A DNA stretch of 64,000 nucleotides from Lepidostoma basale (lineage: Eukaryota > Arthropoda > Insecta > Trichoptera > Lepidostomatidae): NCBI GenBank assembly GCA_022606425.2, contig JAHDVF020001251.1, positions 2,776,501 through 2,840,500 on the forward strand, read 5' to 3'. Numbering within the stretch: position 1 is the first letter of the stretch; every line of letters begins with the position of its first letter. A model generated the notes under the pieces. The model worked only from the letters and a program-made list of their open reading frames with translations. It did not search any database and was not told where the DNA came from. The translations under genes and the position numbers were made by a program. Below, piece after piece: positions 55,701 through 61,700 of this stretch.

Positions 55701-58700
55701 TGATGGAAGAACTCAAACTCTACTCAAATTTATACTAGTGGGTTTGACAGGTGGATGCAAATTATATAAGTGGGTTAGATAGGTGAATATAAATGATATA
55801 AGTGGATTTGACAGAATGCAGAAAATGCTACTACATAGTGGGTTTAATAAAATGTTAGAATTGCTACGGGTGGGTTTGGCAGAATGCAGAAAATGCTACT
55901 ACATAGTGGGTTTGATAAAATGTTTAAATTGCTACAGGTGGGTTTGACAGAATGCAGAAAATGCTACCACATAGTGGGTTTGATAAAATGTTTAAATTGC
56001 TACAGGTGGGTTTGACAGAATGCAGAAAATGCTACTAGTGGATTTGATAGGTGAATATAAATTATATAAGTGGATTTGACAGAATGCAGAAAATGCTACT
56101 ACATAGTGGGTTTAATAAAATGTTAGAATTGCTACGGGTGGGTTTGGCAGAATGCAGAAAATGCTACTAGTGGATTTGATAGGTGAATATAAATATATAA
56201 GTGGATTTGACAGAATGCAGAAAATGCTACTACATAGTGGGTTTAATAAAATGTTAGAATTGCTACGGGTGGGTTTGGCAGAATGCAGAAAATGCTACTA
56301 GTGAATTTGATAGGTGAATATAAATAATATAAATGGATTTGACAGAATGCAGAAAATGCTACTACATAGTGGGTTTGATAAAATGTTAGAATTGCTACGG
56401 GTGGGTTTGGCAGAATGCAGAAAATGCTACTAGTGGATTTGATAGATGAATATAAATAATATAAATGGATTTGACAGAATGCAGAAAATGCTACTACATA
56501 GTGGGTTTGATAAAATGTTTAAATTGCTACAGGTGGGTTTGACAGAATGCAGAAAATGCTACTAGTGGATTTGGTAGGTGAATATAAATAATATAAATGG
56601 ATTTGACAGAATGCAGAAAATGCTACTACATAGTGGGTTTGACAAAATGTTAGAATTGCTACGGGTGGGTTTGGCAGAATGCAGAAAATGCTACTAGTGG
56701 TTATGATAGAATAGTTAAAGTATTATAAGTTTGAAAAAATACAGAAAATTCTGGTAGTGGGTTGGATGAATGAGTATAAATTCCAATACGAAATTTGATC
56801 CAATACTGGAAATGTTAGTTGTGGGTTTGAAAAAATATAAGAAATGCTACTGGTGGGTTTGAAAAATTAATAGAAATGCTACTAGTGGGTTTGAAAAATT
56901 AATAGAAATGCTACTAGTGGGTTTGAAAAAATACTGGAAATGCTACTGGTAGAATAAATAAAAAATACTGGAAATGCTACTAGTGGGATTGATGGATAAA
57001 AATATCAAATATTTATTGTGGTAAGAGAGATATTAGTAACATGAATAAAAACATGGCAGCAAAATAACAAATATAGGAATAAAGCAACATCTAACAAGTA
57101 CAATATAATGATGATGTATCTAAAGAATGGGTATCTAAAAAAGTATAAAGTAATAAAATACCACCCAATGAATAATAATCAGTAAATATATACATTTTCC
57201 ATATCTTGTCAACCGTACTGGCACTAATAATTTTATTGAAGGTAGAGGCATTGACACTGTAGAATTTCATTGTTCATTTGGAAGGAGACTTTATATAATA
57301 CCTATGAATATCCACATTACTTACGTATTCTTACAGAATGAAATATTCACTACATGTTTCATCCTCACTGAAAATGAAAATGTCAAAATCCGAGACGATT
57401 AGATTCAACGTCTTCCTACTGGCATCAGTAAAGGCAGGTTGGTTCTGCGTGACGGAGCAAAGAACAATTGGTGTCGGCGCTGTCGCAGGTAATAATCAGG
57501 AACAAAAATAACTATTTGCTCCAGAACATAGGGGTTCTCAATAGAGCCCTGTATCAGCTTATAACCCAGCATACCCAATAGAAATGCCGTTGGATAGAGC
57601 CAAGATACCCCAGACTCTCTCATGTACAGGTAAACTCCCAGCTGTCCTTCCATATTTTAGGTCTTCCACGAAGACAAGTCATATGAGGCTGATTATGTAG
57701 TGCAATATAGGGGAGTCTGGTGGTGTCTATTCTTTGAACATAACCATACCGATCCCTTCTTCGCTGTCTGTTCCATCTTAAAATATCCTCAACCTCACAT
57801 ATCTCTCTATTCTGGTGTTCCTCATGCGATCTCTCAGTGACTTGCCTGCTATCGTCCTCAGTATCTTCATCTCGGAAGTCCTCAAAACTTGTTTGGTCCT
57901 TACTGTGTCTGCCCTTGCTTCGACGCCATATGTTATTATTAATATGAAATAATATTTTATTTTGTAAAAATAAAAATAAAATAGCTAACTAACCAACACA
58001 CCGTCTCCCAAAGGGGTAGGCAGAAAGGTAGGCGTGATGATGATTTTTACAGCACCATTTTCGCGAAAGATTCAAGAGAGAAAGAAGAGAGTTAGTTTTG
58101 AGGATAAGTTTGATTTGTTGGGAAAGACATAGTTAGTTGCAGTAAATAAAGTGGATATTAACATTGTTATATAAATTCTGCTTCCAAATGGAACAACTCC
58201 TTAACAATGGAATTCTAGAGTGTTGAGGCCTCAACTTTGATAAAATATAAAGACATGTTAAAATGTAAAGTGCGCCCTCCACCCGGGTAAAGCAGACACA
58301 CACACGACCACGATCACAGTATAGGTAGGAATCTCCCCGGACAACTCACTGGCGCGGCCCTTGCTAGAGGCTAGAGTATCAGAGGGCGGGCCCTTGCTAG
58401 GGGCTAGTAACTCACAGGGCTGGCCCTTCTCGCGGCGGTGGCGCATCTTGGCGCGGGCGTGCTGCGCGTCTAGGGCGAGCCCCAGCATGCGCTCTCCGCC
58501 CGCCGACGGCTCTTTTATCTGCAAAAGAAAAAAATTATTTACAGTGAAACCCGTATTTAACGTATTCCCGCCAATTGCAACACAAAGCCGGTGAATCGCC
58601 GGTCAAGGTCAATTTGTCACTGACTCACAAAGCCGGCGATTCGCCAGTCTGTCTTTGAAGTGATGAATTTAATCATAAAAATGCCACAAATAAGTATATT

Positions 58701-61700
58701 TCAGTTACTGATTTCATAATAAAATGTAATCATCACAATTTATTACACATTATTTATTACAAAATATTAAGATATTTTAACATCTGTCGATACCTCCAAA
58801 ATTATTAACATAATTATTAACATAGATTATTTCACCTGCCACTGTGTAGAACCAATCTACCTAAGGTAATGCCCGTGGGCAGGGCAATAATACTATTAAA
58901 CCGCATCTCTTCGGATGTGGATATTTTTCACGATAGTGAGGCTACCCTCAGAAAGCATCTATCTCTTATGTATTAAATTACTATTTGCTTCTCTACTTAT
59001 TGTACAAAAAATGTTAATCTTTACCAAACTGTTCTCGAATATATATATATTTTTTTAAATTGTCTTCTGTTTTTCTTTTTTCTGACTTACTCTTATTTGT
59101 TTTCTTGTTATATTATTTGTAAATATGTTTTTTTAAATTGTTAATTTTATTTTTGTGATTATAAACGATTTGGATGTGTTTCTGTAATGTTTATAATTTT
59201 TTTGAATAAATTGAAATTGAAATTGAAAAAATATTTCATGAAATGAGAATGAAATACAGCAACCTTTTGGCAGTGATAATGAAGTTGATGAATATTCTAG
59301 TGATTTTACGCCTTGTGGGCTGTGTCAGGAGGGGATTCCATAAGCAGCTGTATAAGTGAGTCTGTCACCATCACCTTCATCTCCCATGTTCTTAGTAGAC
59401 CCTTGGTTCGGCCCGCGGCAAGGATGATATTATTGAAACCAATAAAGAAAAGAAAAATCTTCTTTTCATCGGAGTCATTAGCTACTCTCATCACTAGAAT
59501 CAAAATCAATCTTAGATTTTTCATAATTACCTGGGCATACTGCGCGTCTAGTTCAGTCTCCGAGCTGACTCCGGAAGGATGATGATGATGTCCGAACGTG
59601 GATTTACCGTGATGACCTTGGGTAGAGCCATGATGTGCCTGGAAATAATACATATAGCTTCATCAATTTAACTATCTAACCACGTTTAACTTTATTTGCC
59701 GCGATGCAGAACCAACAACTTTGTGTAGGGCAATCTTATTGCTTAATCAGATCGCCCCCGAGGTCTCGGAGGTGGTTTACACACACTTTCCCCATTCGTT
59801 CTTTCTATGTGCCCAAGCCATCTAAATGACCTTTTCATTAATTTACCCATACAACTTTCATTTGCACACTATTCACTTCTTACAGTTACATTTGACACTC
59901 TTTCATTACAGATTTACCACACATTCATCTAAAATATGTGATTTCTGTTGCATTTATTCTATTTGCATCTTTCATTTGCCAGTTCCATGATTCACTTCCG
60001 TACAAGAACACCATTGTGCACTGCAATCAAAGCTATTTTGGATAAGCTTTTGTTTGCAATGACAACTTTAAGTGAGAAATTATAACACTGTTATAATATC
60101 ACAATTTCTATTATCCACATTTTGAGAATGTTGCGACAGCTGTTTCGCCAACCGATGTTAGCATCATGGTTGGTGTTTTCAAAAAGTGAATAATACAAAT
60201 TGTGATATCATATGTGTCATAAATTTTAACATTATATTGAAGTATCAGTGTTTCGGCCAAAACAATGGACTGACTTCAAGTGAACCATTCACTTTGTTGC
60301 CTGCCCCAAACCTTTCCCTCTCCACTCGCCCATCCTTTGTGAACATACTTCCATGCGCTTGTTCCAGATTGATAACCCTTAAAGACCGGTGAGAATTTGA
60401 AACATCGGAATGCTCTTGTAAACAGTTAAATTACTATTCACACAAAATACATAAAAATATCAAATAAATTGTATTTTGTAGTCAAATGTTTTACAATTGT
60501 ATCTCATAAAAATAATCAGACTTTTTTTGTTTAATTTTGAGTTTAAGAAATCAAATAAAGATATATATCATTGAAAATGTTGTTCATAAATGAAACCAAA
60601 ACATCACGCCATTGATAACTAATAATGATATGAGAGTCACCTTAAGTAAACACACACTCAAAATCAAAGATTCCGACACAGTACGAGAAACCATCACTTC
60701 GTAGCTCGGCGGTTATGCAACTGTGTGTGTGTGATGATTGGCCGCGAGCCGTGATTCGTATAATACAATTTTTTTTAATTAAAATTAATCTTTTTACAAA
60801 AAGGATGAAAGTTTAACTCTAAATCACAGAGAATACATAATAGTATATAATACACATTTTTACGTTTGGTCCGTGATAGTAAATTTACGGGATATTACAC
60901 GTTAAACACGGAGAATATATGCGGACTGCTATTGTAGCCAGCCGGACTACAAGGGTTAAATAGTGTATTTATTACCTTTCTGGAGGTGGGCGGACGAGGC
61001 CTGAGAGACATCTGTTGCAGGGCTCCGGAAACCATGGCATAACTGCTCAATTCCAATTTTCCAGGTTGCTGAAATGTTAAATAATAACGATGTTTTTGAC
61101 AACAAACACAAACATGTCCTTCTGTTGTTAAAATTAATTTCTTCTTCTTGTCCTGTCACACCTCTGAGGTGCATAGAGCCTCAAGGAACCTTCTCCACCC
61201 GACTCTATCGCATGCCTGATGCCTAACATCATCCCAAGTGATGTTAGGCATCAGGTCCTCCTTCTCCAGGTGGCTCTAGGTCTGCCTCCCTCTTTTCCCC
61301 TATAGGGGACCAGTCAAGTGCGCCCTGAGCAATGCATGCTGGGTTCCAACTCGAGGTGTGACAGATCCACAGCTATTTAGAACATCAGAGTACTTTAGAA
61401 GCTAATGCCGTATCTCCGCCTACTAAGAGCCAGGAACCACGATAGCGTTCTATAATAAATAATAAACTTTCTCGTGATAAGTTATTGTAGTTGAATTGTC
61501 AGTATAGTATTTATAAATATTATTAGTTTTAAGTATTTGTTATTATGCGACCTGTCAATATGTGTTTTATGTGTTTAATTCTATGTGTTATTATGTATAC
61601 CTGTCATTTTCAGTGTTTTGTGTGTTTAATTCTATGTGTTATTATGTGTACCCGTCATTATGTATGTTTTACGAGTTTAATTCTATGTATTATTATGTGT

